Shown: one piece after another, positions 6,794-14,023 of the stretch
Position numbering within the stretch: position 1 is the first letter of the stretch
Layout of the letters: each line of letters opens with the position of its first letter
Assembly: GCA_017537045.1 (NCBI GenBank)
Contig: JAFYLN010000111.1
Span: forward strand, 1-34,103
DNA length: 34,103 bases
Direction: 5' to 3'
Origin: Oscillospiraceae bacterium
Lineage (GTDB): Bacteria > Bacillota_A > Clostridia > Oscillospirales > Oscillospiraceae
The notes under the pieces: model-generated
Database searches by the model: none
Seen by the model: the letters and a program-made list of their open reading frames with translations, nothing else
What the model was told of the DNA's origin: nothing
Made by a program: the position numbers and the translations under genes

Positions 6794-8188
6794 ATGTATC
6801 AATCTGAAGGTGGGATCTTTACGAAACAGTTCTTTAAGGGCAAAGATGCCGATATGACGCAGGGCAGTGTACTTGGTCAATTGATCAGCTTTGCTATTCC
6901 CATGATGCTGGGACTTTTGTTCCAACAACTGTACAACACTGTGGACACCATTGTTGTCGGCCGTTTTGTAGGCAAAGAAGCAATGGCAGCCGTCGGCAGC
7001 ACCGGCAGCATCCTGAACATGCTCGTCGGCTTCAGTTCCGGTCTTTTCAATGGTGCAGGCGTTATCATTTCCCAGCATTATGGTGCTCATGATGAGAAAA
7101 AGCTGCATACTTCTGTGCATACCACATTATCCATCGCCCTCATTATGTGCATACTCTTCACCCTCATCGGCATCTCCATGGTAAACCCCATGCTGCGTTT
7201 GATGGACACACCGGACGATGTTTATGCTTCTTCCAGACAATATCTGACCATCTATTTTTCCGGCATTTCCGGTCTGCTGCTGTATAATATGGGGTCCGGC
7301 ATTCTCCGCGCAGTAGGCGACAGCCGCCGTCCGTTGTATATTCTCATTTTCTCCGCACTGGTCAATATCGCAGGCGATCTCATTTTTGTAGTAGGCTTCA
7401 ATATGGGCGTTGCGGGCGTCGCCTATGCCACGCTGATTTCTCAGTGTCTATCCGCACTGCTGGTACTCTTCCTGCTTTCCCGGGACAAGGAAGCCTACGG
7501 CGTGCAATGGAACAAGCTGTGTCTCAACAAAGAAGTAATCAAGTCCATTCTGAATATCGGTCTTCCCTCCGGTATTCAGCAGGCCATCACCTCTTTCTCC
7601 AACGTATTCGTACAGGGCTATATCAACCAGTTCGGCTCCGCCTGCATGGCAGGCTGGTCCGGATATAACAAAGTAGACGCTTTCGCCATGATTCCCGTAC
7701 AAGCTATCGCCATGGGCAGCACTACGTTTGTAGGTCAGAACTTTGGCGCCAAAAAGCTGGACCGCGCCCGAAAAGGCGTTAAAACAGCGCTTTCGCTATC
7801 CATTTCCGTTACCATCGCATTAAGCCTTCTCATGATGGTTCTTGCACGCCCGCTGCTGAACCTCTTCACCACCGATCCCGAAGTAGTGGATTACGGTCAG
7901 AAGTTCATTCTGCTGATCTCGCCTTTCTGCTTTACCCTCTGTTTCAATCAGATTTTCGCCGGTGCGCTGCGCGGCACAGGCGATGCCAAAGCCCCCATGT
8001 ACATTCTGCTGTTCTCTTTCGTACTGTTCAGACAACTGTATCTATTTGTCGCCAAGCTTTTAGGCAATGCCTTCGTCATGATCGGTCTTGCTTATCCCAT
8101 GGGCTGGGTGATGTGCAGTTTCCTTTTGTACCTGTGGTTCAGAAGATCCATTCTGGGCAAAAAAGGCGCCGTCTACACCGAGAAATAA
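6794..8188 (+). CDS. MATE-family multidrug/sodium efflux transporter
   Basis: 464 residues with about twelve membrane segments and the two-fold pseudo-repeat of MATE proteins. The first half begins MTQGSVLGQLISFAIPMMLGLLFQQLYNTVDTIVVGRFVG, split across about residues 21-60, and the second half repeats the pattern with IKSILNIGLPSGIQQAITSFSNVFVQGYINQFG. GSTTFVGQNFGAKKLDRARKG matches the second-half conserved loop. It exports cationic or organic compounds using a proton or sodium gradient; substrate unknown. The start is uncertain: the ATG at 6794 sits at the predicted transcription start with no ribosome binding site, and the ATG at 6854 has only a distant AAGGG. Homologues usually have some residues before the MTQG motif, which favours the first. 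Confidence 0.9.
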   Translation: MYQSEGGIFTKQFFKGKDADMTQGSVLGQLISFAIPMMLGLLFQQLYNTVDTIVVGRFVGKEAMAAVGSTGSILNMLVGFSSGLFNGAGVIISQHYGAHDEKKLHTSVHTTLSIALIMCILFTLIGISMVNPMLRLMDTPDDVYASSRQYLTIYFSGISGLLLYNMGSGILRAVGDSRRPLYILIFSALVNIAGDLIFVVGFNMGVAGVAYATLISQCLSALLVLFLLSRDKEAYGVQWNKLCLNKEVIKSILNIGLPSGIQQAITSFSNVFVQGYINQFGSACMAGWSGYNKVDAFAMIPVQAIAMGSTTFVGQNFGAKKLDRARKGVKTALSLSISVTIALSLLMMVLARPLLNLFTTDPEVVDYGQKFILLISPFCFTLCFNQIFAGALRGTGDAKAPMYILLFSFVLFRQLYLFVAKLLGNAFVMIGLAYPMGWVMCSFLLYLWFRRSILGKKGAVYTEK

Positions 8189-8208
8189 CCCAATATCTTG
8201 ACACAAGA

Positions 8209-8240
8209 AAAACGTCCGTCCCATTTGGGACGGACGTTTT
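8209..8240. terminator. Intrinsic terminator after the MATE gene
   Basis: CGTCCGTCCC (8213-8222) pairs with GGGACGGACG (8227-8236), flanked by AAAA and TTTT so it can work both ways. It directly abuts a decayed tRNA 3' half on the minus strand and could also have ended that tRNA's transcript. Confidence 0.9.
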
Positions 8241-8320
8241 GGCACACCCGGCGGGATTCAGAACTACGGCCTGTCGCTTTGACGCAAATTGGAATCCCGT
8301 TAGCAGAATGTTATCAAAAC
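8240..8320 (-). other. Decayed attachment-site copy: tRNA-Arg(CCU) 3' half plus element end (site A)
   Basis: Read on the minus strand, 8285-8240 matches the fragment at 13536-13492 with only scattered changes: the GCGACAGGCCGT segment, a damaged T-arm (TTCTGAATC for TTCGAATC) and CCGGGTGTGCC for CCGGGTGCGCC. To the right both copies share GCAAATT, then GAATCCC, and then a tandem TTTTGCTAACA-like pair (8299-8319 here, decayed). About 120 bases present in the other copy are missing. I read this as the scar of an older integration into a tRNA-Arg gene. The rest of 8321-8468 shows nothing recognisable. Confidence 0.65.
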
Positions 8321-8468
8321 TTCTGAGCGAGTGATAAGTGTACTGCTCACATGAATTGCAAAAGACTGATTTCAGTGTTAACGGAAGTGGTATTGCTTAA
8401 CTGAATCAAGCGCGAATTTACTTGAGATTCTTCAGCAGCTATTGCGCTTCTGCGGTCAGGACTGTAGC

Positions 8469-9266
8469 TCAGCGACGCATTTCTCTTCCAGATAACTCTC
8501 CGTACAGGGGCGTGGCCAATCCAAAGCCTCCGGATACGCTGAGAACCTGCCCGGTGGTATAGGCAGATTCATCGCTGGCAAAATAGACGACAGCTGAAGC
8601 GATCTCCTCCGGCTGACCGATGCGATTAAGAGGGATATGCTTAAGGAACACATCCCGAAAATCATCGCTTAAGTGCTGCGTTACCGCTTCAGTGGCAGTC
8701 ATGCCGGGCATCACAGCATTGCAGCGGATAGAATGTTTTGCTTCATGCACAGCAATCAGCTTGGTGAGATAGTTGATCGCTGCTTTGCTGGTACCGTAGG
8801 CGATCTGCGAAATATCCGGCACTGCGCCGCCCACAGAGGAGATGTTGATGATACTTCCCCCTCCCTGCATAGCCATCTGCTTTGCTGCTGCCTGGCTGGA
8901 CATGAACACGCTGCGCAGATTCAGCTGCACAGTGTTCATAAATACCTCCGGATCAGTACGGGCCAAATCCAGATCCTTGCCCGGATCAGAAGTACCAAAG
9001 TTGTTTACCAGCACGTCGATGCGTCCGGCCTTCCGCACGGTCTCGTCCACCATGGTAAGGAAAGTCTCGGGCTTGGTAGCATCATTGTAGACGCAATGAA
9101 CCCGGCCTCCTTCTGCATTAAGCCGATCGGCGATGGTTTGCGCTTTCTCCAGATTGCGGGCTGCCATATAGACAAAAGCACCTTCTCTGGCGCAGGCTTC
9201 CGCAATAGAAAGTCCGATGCCTCGAGTAGAGGCAGTCACAAGGATCACCTTATTTTCCAGCCGCAT
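8469..9266 (-). CDS. Short-chain dehydrogenase, 7-alpha-hydroxysteroid dehydrogenase-like
   Basis: 265 residues from the ATG at 9266 (MRLENKVILVTASTRGIG), with AAAGGAG upstream. It is a classical SDR: Rossmann motif TASTRGIG (11-18), NNFG (88-91), active-site N116, S144, Y157 and K161. It resembles clostridial 7-alpha-HSDHs through most of its length, including VPDISQIAYGTSKAAIN, IRCNAVMPG, FLKHIPLNRIGQPEEIA and a C-terminal SGGFGLATPLYGE. R15 and R37 (AARN) resemble the residues that favour NADP in the clostridial enzymes. The likely reaction is reversible oxidation of the 7-alpha-hydroxyl of bile acids; a related steroid or other alcohol is possible. Its start overlaps the MFS gene by 17 bases, so the two are co-transcribed. 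Confidence 0.82.
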   Translation of the reverse strand: MRLENKVILVTASTRGIGLSIAEACAREGAFVYMAARNLEKAQTIADRLNAEGGRVHCVYNDATKPETFLTMVDETVRKAGRIDVLVNNFGTSDPGKDLDLARTDPEVFMNTVQLNLRSVFMSSQAAAKQMAMQGGGSIINISSVGGAVPDISQIAYGTSKAAINYLTKLIAVHEAKHSIRCNAVMPGMTATEAVTQHLSDDFRDVFLKHIPLNRIGQPEEIASAVVYFASDESAYTTGQVLSVSGGFGLATPLYGELSGREMRR

Positions 9267-10671
9267 GATGATTTCTCCTTTCATGATGAATGCGGGGCAG
9301 CATCAGCACCACAAGAATGCCTGCCGCCACGCAGATGATTTCGATCACTGACAGGGTGTGAACGGCACGAACCGCAGCATCTGCCTCATCCATACCATTT
9401 GCCGTGTATCCCGTAATACTGTTGGTGAACAAGGGAACCAGCACCGCCACGCCAAAGGGAGCGGCAAGGTCGCGGAACAGACCGTATGTACCGGTAGCGG
9501 CTCCAGCTTTGTTGCCGGGGAGGTCGCTCAATGCCACTTTCATGAAGATGGTGCCGTTTCCCCCCAGACCAAAGCCCAGCAGTCCGAGCGCAGCCATCAA
9601 CAGCAGGACAGAGGCATCCGCCGTGAACAGAAGCAGCAGCGCGCAGCTGATTCCCGTGAGCAGCAGCGAGCCAGTCAATACAAAACGGGGCTCAAACCTG
9701 TCCGCCAGCGGTCCCAGAATGACTGCGCCCAGCGACATACCCAGATACATCACCGAAATCGCATAGGCGGATATAACATTATTGCCAGGCTGGGTGTAGT
9801 TCACAAACACGATGGTATTGGTCATGTTGGCCTGCATCAGTCCCTGGGTCAGCGTCAGCGCCAGCACGCTCAAAATGAAGGCTCGCCGCCGCATGAAACT
9901 GCCGGGCAGGATAGGATGAACAGCTCTGCGCTCCACGATCACCAAGGCCGAAAGGGCAATGATTGCTGCGATCAGCACCCACAGAAAAGCCGGTGAGCTC
10001 CATCCGTAGTTCTGCCCGAAGGAAGGAATGCACAACATCAGGCTGAAGAAAATCAGCACCAGCGCGGCTCCGAGACCATCAAAATCAACAAATCCTTTTC
10101 GGGACGGCACATTTTTTTCTTTTAGCAACACACAGGGAACGAACACCACAGCGCAGATTGCCACGCACACCCAAACCATCACGCGCCAGCCCCAGGTGTT
10201 GATGATCATTCCGCTCAGAGCTGGGCCGAAGATCACCGATGCACTGGAAATGAGCATGTACATGGAGAAGCCTTTGGAGACGGCATGGGGCGGAAATTCC
10301 GTCACGATGTAGGACAATACCACCGGCGCTACCGCAGCGGCGCCTATGCCTACAATGAAACGGGCAATGAGCATCACCAGCAGGGAAGGAGCCAGTGCCG
10401 CCAGCGCATTGCCCAGCGCATAGACTATGATGCCGCACAGCAATGTGACACGCCGCCCCAGAACATCGCCCAGTTTTCCCAGGATAGGCGCACAGGCTGC
10501 AGTGGACATAGCCTGTGCCAGCGCCGTCCATGTGGTATTGTTGTAGGCAATGCCCATATCCTGCACAAAGGCGGGCCCCAAAACAGCAGAAAACCCACCT
10601 ACGAGGCTGATCAAAAATGCAGCCAGCGCATAGGGAATGAACCCCTTCCAATGCAATCTGCTTTGTTCCAT
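9250..10671 (-). CDS. MFS transporter, 14-helix DHA2 type
   Basis: 473 residues with about fourteen hydrophobic helices. Motif A is visible as GKLGDVLGRRVTLL after helix 2, and a motif-C-like glycine/proline-rich segment (SSASVIFGPALSGMIIN) in helix 5. AAGGAG stands eight bases before the ATG. DHA2 members are proton-driven exporters or uptake carriers, and the family includes the bile-acid transporter BaiG of bile-transforming clostridia. Being upstream of and overlapping a 7-alpha-HSDH-like gene makes bile acid or steroid transport a reasonable inference but not proven. It is divergent from the superoxide reductase operon. Confidence 0.88.
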   Translation of the reverse strand: MEQSRLHWKGFIPYALAAFLISLVGGFSAVLGPAFVQDMGIAYNNTTWTALAQAMSTAACAPILGKLGDVLGRRVTLLCGIIVYALGNALAALAPSLLVMLIARFIVGIGAAAVAPVVLSYIVTEFPPHAVSKGFSMYMLISSASVIFGPALSGMIINTWGWRVMVWVCVAICAVVFVPCVLLKEKNVPSRKGFVDFDGLGAALVLIFFSLMLCIPSFGQNYGWSSPAFLWVLIAAIIALSALVIVERRAVHPILPGSFMRRRAFILSVLALTLTQGLMQANMTNTIVFVNYTQPGNNVISAYAISVMYLGMSLGAVILGPLADRFEPRFVLTGSLLLTGISCALLLLFTADASVLLLMAALGLLGFGLGGNGTIFMKVALSDLPGNKAGAATGTYGLFRDLAAPFGVAVLVPLFTNSITGYTANGMDEADAAVRAVHTLSVIEIICVAAGILVVLMLPRIHHERRNHHAAGK

Positions 10672-10769
10672 CGTTCACACTCCTTGCAGGTACTGCTGTT
10701 ATGATGCCCAAATTCCGGTGCATTATTTATCTGGGATAGGACATAATGAACGCCGAAGGAGGGATTTGC

Positions 10770-11144
10770 ATGAAACAGAAATTCTATACTTGCAGGCATT
10801 GCGGCAATATCATGGCCATGATTCACGATGCAGGCGTGTGCGTGCAGTGCTGCGGTGAAAAGATGCACCGCCTTGAACCAGGCACCACCGAAGCTTCCGG
10901 TGAAAAGCACATTCCTGTGTATACCCAGGAAGGCAATACCGTTCATGTGTCCGTCGGTAGCGCAGAGCATCCCATGACGGAGGAGCACTACATCGAGTGG
11001 ATCTGTCTGGAGGGCGAGCACGTCATCCAGTATGCCCACCTGAAGCCCACAGATATGCCCAAGGCAAAGTTTGCCCTTTGCAAGGGAGATGAGGTTCGTG
11101 AAGTGTATGCATTTTGCAATCAACACAATTTGTGGAAACATTAA
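10770..11144 (+). CDS. dfx: Desulfoferrodoxin-type superoxide reductase
   Basis: 124 residues from the ATG at 10770, chosen over 10746 because AAGGAGGG lies at 10756-10763. The N-terminal desulforedoxin domain supplies four iron-binding cysteines (C8, C11, C27, C28; C24 is extra). The catalytic domain supplies the mononuclear iron site: H47 in EKHIP, H67, H73 in EHYIEW, C116 and H119 in FCNQH; E45 or K46 lies at the usual gating position. It reduces superoxide to hydrogen peroxide without making oxygen, typical of anaerobes. It is the first gene of a three-gene peroxide-disposal operon, with AhpC 12 bases downstream to remove the product. Confidence 0.93.
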   Translation: MKQKFYTCRHCGNIMAMIHDAGVCVQCCGEKMHRLEPGTTEASGEKHIPVYTQEGNTVHVSVGSAEHPMTEEHYIEWICLEGEHVIQYAHLKPTDMPKAKFALCKGDEVREVYAFCNQHNLWKH

Positions 11145-11156
11145 GGAGGTTTTGCC

Positions 11157-11720
11157 ATGTCTCTGATCAACAAGGAAGTATCCGATTTCAAGGTCTACGC
11201 CTACCATGGCAATGATTTTAAGTTCATTTCCAAGGAGGAGCTCCTCGGCAAGTGGAGCGTTTTCTTCTTCTATCCTGCAGATTTCACCTTTGTCTGCCCC
11301 ACAGAGCTGGAGGATCTGCAGAACAAGTACGAACAGTTCCGTTCCATAGGCTGCGAGGTCTACGCGGTGTCCACCGACACTCATTTCGTCCACAAGGCCT
11401 GGCACGACGCTTCCGAACGTATCCGCAAAATCAACTATCCCATGCTGGCTGACCCCACCCATGCCCTGTCCCGGGATTTTCAGGTGCTGATCGAATCCGA
11501 CGGTCTGGCGGAACGCGGTACCTTTATCATCAACCCCGAGGGAAAGATCGTAGGTTATGAAGTCACTGCAGGCAATGTGGGGCGCAACGCCGAGGAGCTT
11601 TTCCGCAAGGTACAGGCATGCCAGTTTGTACACGCCCACGGCGATCAGGTGTGCCCCGCCAACTGGAAACCCGGTGAAGAGACCCTCAAGCCCAGCCTGG
11701 ATCTGGTGGGACAGCTGTGA
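11157..11720 (+). CDS. ahpC: Typical 2-Cys peroxiredoxin AhpC
   Basis: 187 residues, the usual length. The peroxidatic cysteine is C47 in DFTFVCPTE and the resolving cysteine is C166 in DQVCPANWKPG. The active-site threonine and a conserved arginine (AERGTFII) are present. It reduces hydrogen peroxide and organic hydroperoxides, being recycled by an AhpF-like flavoprotein, here the next gene. AAGGAGGT precedes the start. The stop codon overlaps the downstream ATG (TGATG). Confidence 0.96.
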   Translation: MSLINKEVSDFKVYAYHGNDFKFISKEELLGKWSVFFFYPADFTFVCPTELEDLQNKYEQFRSIGCEVYAVSTDTHFVHKAWHDASERIRKINYPMLADPTHALSRDFQVLIESDGLAERGTFIINPEGKIVGYEVTAGNVGRNAEELFRKVQACQFVHAHGDQVCPANWKPGEETLKPSLDLVGQL

Positions 11721-13381
11721 TGAGCGATAACAAAAACCTCTACGACGTCATTATCATCGGCGGCGGGCCTGCAGGGCTCACCGCCGCCATCTATCTGGCA
11801 CGGGCCCGCTATCGTGTGCTGGTACTGGAGAGGGAACAGTTCGGCGGGCAGATCACCATTACGCATGAAGTAGTCAACTATCCCGGCATCGGCAAGACCA
11901 GCGGCAAACAACTGACGGAAACCATGCGGCAGCAGGCGGAAGCCTTCGGCGCGGAATTCATGCTGACCGAAGCCACAGGCCTCAATCTGAACGGAGACAT
12001 CAAAACTGTTCGCACCGGGCGCGGTGACTTCCGGTGTTTCGGCCTGCTGCTGGCCACCGGCGCCCATCCCCGCATGGTGGGCTTCAAAGGCGAAGAAGAA
12101 CACAAAGGCCGGGGCGTTGCCTACTGCGCCACCTGCGACGGCGAATTCTTCACCGGCAAGGAAATTTTCATGATAGGCGGCGGTTTTGCTGCAGCGGAAG
12201 AAAGCGTCTTCATGACCAAATTCGCCCGGCATGTAACCATCCTGATGAGGGGCGACGACTTCACCTGCGCCGAAGCAGCCGCTGACCCGGCTCGCAGACA
12301 TGAAAAAATCACCATCGTGCCCAACTCGGAACTTGAGGAGGTCACCGGTGAAAACGGCCTGACCTATGCTCGCTGGCGAAACAACAAAACCGGTGAAGTG
12401 ACCGAATATCGCAGCAAAAACGGCGAGACTTTCGGTGTGTTTGTCTTTGCCGGATATGAACCGGCTACCGACCTGGTAAAGAACCTTGTGGAGCTGAATA
12501 AGCAGGGCTATATCCTTACCGACGGATCATTGAAAACCAGCGTTGATGGCGTCTATGCGGCCGGCGACGTATGCATCAAGCCGTTGCGGCAGGTGGTGAC
12601 CGCCACCGGCGATGGCGCACTGGCTGCTACAGAGCTGGAAAAATACGCTGCCGCCATGCAGCGGAAAACTGGCTTACAACCACAGCAGCCGTCCCCAGTG
12701 CAAAAAGAGTTCCCCTCCGCAGCGAAGCAGGACGATTCCCATGACACCTCCCTGTTCACCTCGGAAATGCGCCAGCAGCTTGACACAGTTTTCAGTCGGA
12801 TGGAGCATCCTCTGCAGCTTGCACTGTTCCTCGACGGCAGCCCCATCTCTGCAGAACTGGAAGGATACATCACCGCCCTTGCGGACATGACGGACAAACT
12901 GACCGTACACATCGCCGCCCGGAATGCCGACACTGAAATGGCTCCCTGCGTTCAGGTGCGCCATGCGGATGGTACGCTCACCGGCCTGGCCTTCCATGGC
13001 GTCCCCGGCGGACATGAGTTTACATCCTTTATTCTGGGATTGTACAATGCTGCCGGCCCGGGACAATCGTTGGACACAGAAGTGCAGCAAGCTATTTCCG
13101 CACTGGATAATCCTGTGCATATAAAGGTTCTTGTTTCCCTCTCCTGTACCATGTGCCCCGATTTGGTTGTTGCGGCGCAGCACATCGCAGCGCTCAATCC
13201 TCGAGTGACTGCCGAGGTATATGATCTTGCTCATTTTGAATGGCTCAAAGAACGCTATCAGGTCATGAGCGTTCCTTGCTTGGTGGTCAATGACGAGCAT
13301 GTGACATTTGGCAAGAAGAATATCCAGCAGCTTCTGGCCTATCTCAAGCAGCAAAAGCAGCAAGACGACAAAAAGGCATAA
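11720..13381 (+). CDS. Thioredoxin-reductase-like flavoprotein with C-terminal dithiol (AhpF-NTD-like) domain
   Basis: 553 residues from the ATG at 11720, one base overlapping the ahpC stop; a GTG three bases earlier is possible. Residues 1-315 are TrxB-like: GGGPAG at 14-19, the redox-active CATC at 136-139, a second nucleotide motif GGGFAAAEE, and a TSVDGVYAAGDV FAD segment. A linker of about 50 residues follows, then a region resembling the double-thioredoxin-fold N-terminal domain of AhpF, with a CTMC redox motif at 476-479 and a cis-proline SVPCLVV. AhpF carries that domain at its N-terminus; here the order is reversed. It should pass electrons from NAD(P)H through CATC to CTMC to AhpC. 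Confidence 0.85.
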   Translation: MSDNKNLYDVIIIGGGPAGLTAAIYLARARYRVLVLEREQFGGQITITHEVVNYPGIGKTSGKQLTETMRQQAEAFGAEFMLTEATGLNLNGDIKTVRTGRGDFRCFGLLLATGAHPRMVGFKGEEEHKGRGVAYCATCDGEFFTGKEIFMIGGGFAAAEESVFMTKFARHVTILMRGDDFTCAEAAADPARRHEKITIVPNSELEEVTGENGLTYARWRNNKTGEVTEYRSKNGETFGVFVFAGYEPATDLVKNLVELNKQGYILTDGSLKTSVDGVYAAGDVCIKPLRQVVTATGDGALAATELEKYAAAMQRKTGLQPQQPSPVQKEFPSAAKQDDSHDTSLFTSEMRQQLDTVFSRMEHPLQLALFLDGSPISAELEGYITALADMTDKLTVHIAARNADTEMAPCVQVRHADGTLTGLAFHGVPGGHEFTSFILGLYNAAGPGQSLDTEVQQAISALDNPVHIKVLVSLSCTMCPDLVVAAQHIAALNPRVTAEVYDLAHFEWLKERYQVMSVPCLVVNDEHVTFGKKNIQQLLAYLKQQKQQDDKKA

Positions 13382-13458
13382 AGCAGTTCGCGTTCTGTTA
13401 GCACTTTCCCACCTTTCAGGACGCCGCCGTCAATAACTTAATCCTTTATGACAGCACA

Positions 13459-13492
13459 AAAAAGCCGCAAACCCTTGAGTTTGCGGCTTTTT
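13459..13492. terminator. Intrinsic terminator between the Ahp operon and the tRNA-Arg remnant
   Basis: AAAAAGCCGCAAAC (13459-13472) pairs with GTTTGCGGCTTTTT (13479-13492). It serves the plus-strand Ahp operon and, read on the other strand, follows immediately after the CCA end of the tRNA-Arg fragment. This is the same layout as at 8209-8285. Confidence 0.93.
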
Positions 13493-13536
13493 GGCGCACC
13501 CGGCGAGATTCGAACTCACGGCCTGTCGCTTAGGAG
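13492..13536 (-). other. 3' half of tRNA-Arg(CCU), attachment-site remnant (site B)
   Basis: On the minus strand from 13536 the sequence reads anticodon loop CTCCTAA (anticodon CCT), 3' anticodon stem GCGAC, variable loop AGGCC, T-stem GTGAG/CTCGC around TTCGAAT, acceptor strand CGGGTGC, discriminator G and CCA. Everything from the anticodon loop to CCA is intact, but the bases on the 5' side (ATTTG) do not pair with GCGAC and no D-arm exists. This is what a tyrosine recombinase leaves at the distal end of an element inserted in a tRNA. The complete gene should lie to the right, outside the window. Confidence 0.8.
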
Positions 13537-13750
13537 CAAATTCGAATCCCACACCAATACAGTGCAGTCATGTTTTGCAATATGCCTGAAACCCTTGAAA
13601 TATAAGGCTTTCAGGCTGTTTTTGTGTGATTTTACATTTTGCATAATTGCTGCGTTTTGTATCTTATTTTGGCGTCCTGTTAGCAAAATGTTAGCAAAAT
13701 CCTCTTGCGATAAAGATGGGATTCGAACACATGCGAATTGTGTTTCGTGC
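13537..13750. other. Element-end sequence with tandem TTTTGCTAACA boxes
   Basis: This non-coding stretch lies inside the second island next to the tRNA-Arg core. On the minus strand 13700-13679 holds two adjacent copies of TTTTGCTAAC, spaced like integrase arm-type sites; the same pair recurs in degraded form at 8299-8319. A second T-arm-like string (GTTCGAATCCC on the minus strand) lies at about 13718-13730. An open reading frame here, 13448-13768, is only a by-product of tRNA sequence. No integrase gene is next to it. Confidence 0.5.
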
Positions 13751-13879
13751 CCTACGATCAGCATGTGATGTTATCGTTAGGTGGATAAGAATAGAGGTTC
13801 CAGTAGACTATTAAAGAAACCATAGCTACTCTACCGTCTAGATATATTGTTGAGATACTACAAAAATACCACAAAACAC

Positions 13880-13908
13880 TTTACAAAATACGCATTTTGA
13901 TGTATACT
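13880..13908 (+). promoter_or_regulatory. Promoter of the three-gene nitrilase-like operon
   Basis: TTTACA at 13880-13885 and TATACT at 13903-13908 with a 17-base spacer. The predicted transcript has a leader of about 110 bases before the GTG at 14024. The rest of 13750-13975 is AT-rich and holds nothing else I can identify. Confidence 0.65.
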
Positions 13909-13977
13909 CGAACCGTATCAAAGGTATATTTCGCTTTATTCTCCACATGAATAAGAATAAGGATCCAAGTAGTTACT

Positions 13978-13989
13978 TCTTTGGCCTCC
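13978..13989 (+). repeat. Left copy of a 12-bp direct repeat flanking the three-gene cassette
   Basis: TCTTTGGCCTCC, identical to 16999-17010. It lies between the promoter and the first gene. Confidence 0.6.
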
Positions 13990-14023
13990 TGTGACTCAGC
14001 ATACGACGCGAGGTGATGGTAAA

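Larger units (their letters stand above)
8240..13491. mobile_element. Putative genomic island between two tRNA-Arg(CCU) remnants
   Basis: Bounded by attachment-site copies A and B in the same orientation. It contains only the SDR, MFS, superoxide reductase, AhpC and flavoprotein genes. No integrase remains, so mobility is inferred from the boundaries alone. Confidence 0.5.

Noticed and set aside
5617..6807. 396-residue plus-strand frame across the terminator and E2-like gene
   Set aside because: It reads through a strong terminator and is antisense to a gene with a clear promoter and ribosome binding site; its composition is not protein-like.
10711..10748. Possible PerR or other operator (CATTAT...ATAATG) upstream of the superoxide reductase gene
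   Set aside because: Only 6-bp arms with a 16-base gap, and no match to the PerR box consensus.
10611..11639. 342-residue minus-strand frame opposite superoxide reductase and AhpC
   Set aside because: Both plus-strand genes have complete active sites, so this is a shadow frame.
13448..13768. 106-residue open frame containing GAPGEIRTHG and DGIRTH motifs
   Set aside because: The motifs are reverse-complement translations of tRNA T-arm sequence. The frame covers a terminator and the tRNA-Arg fragment and has no ribosome binding site.
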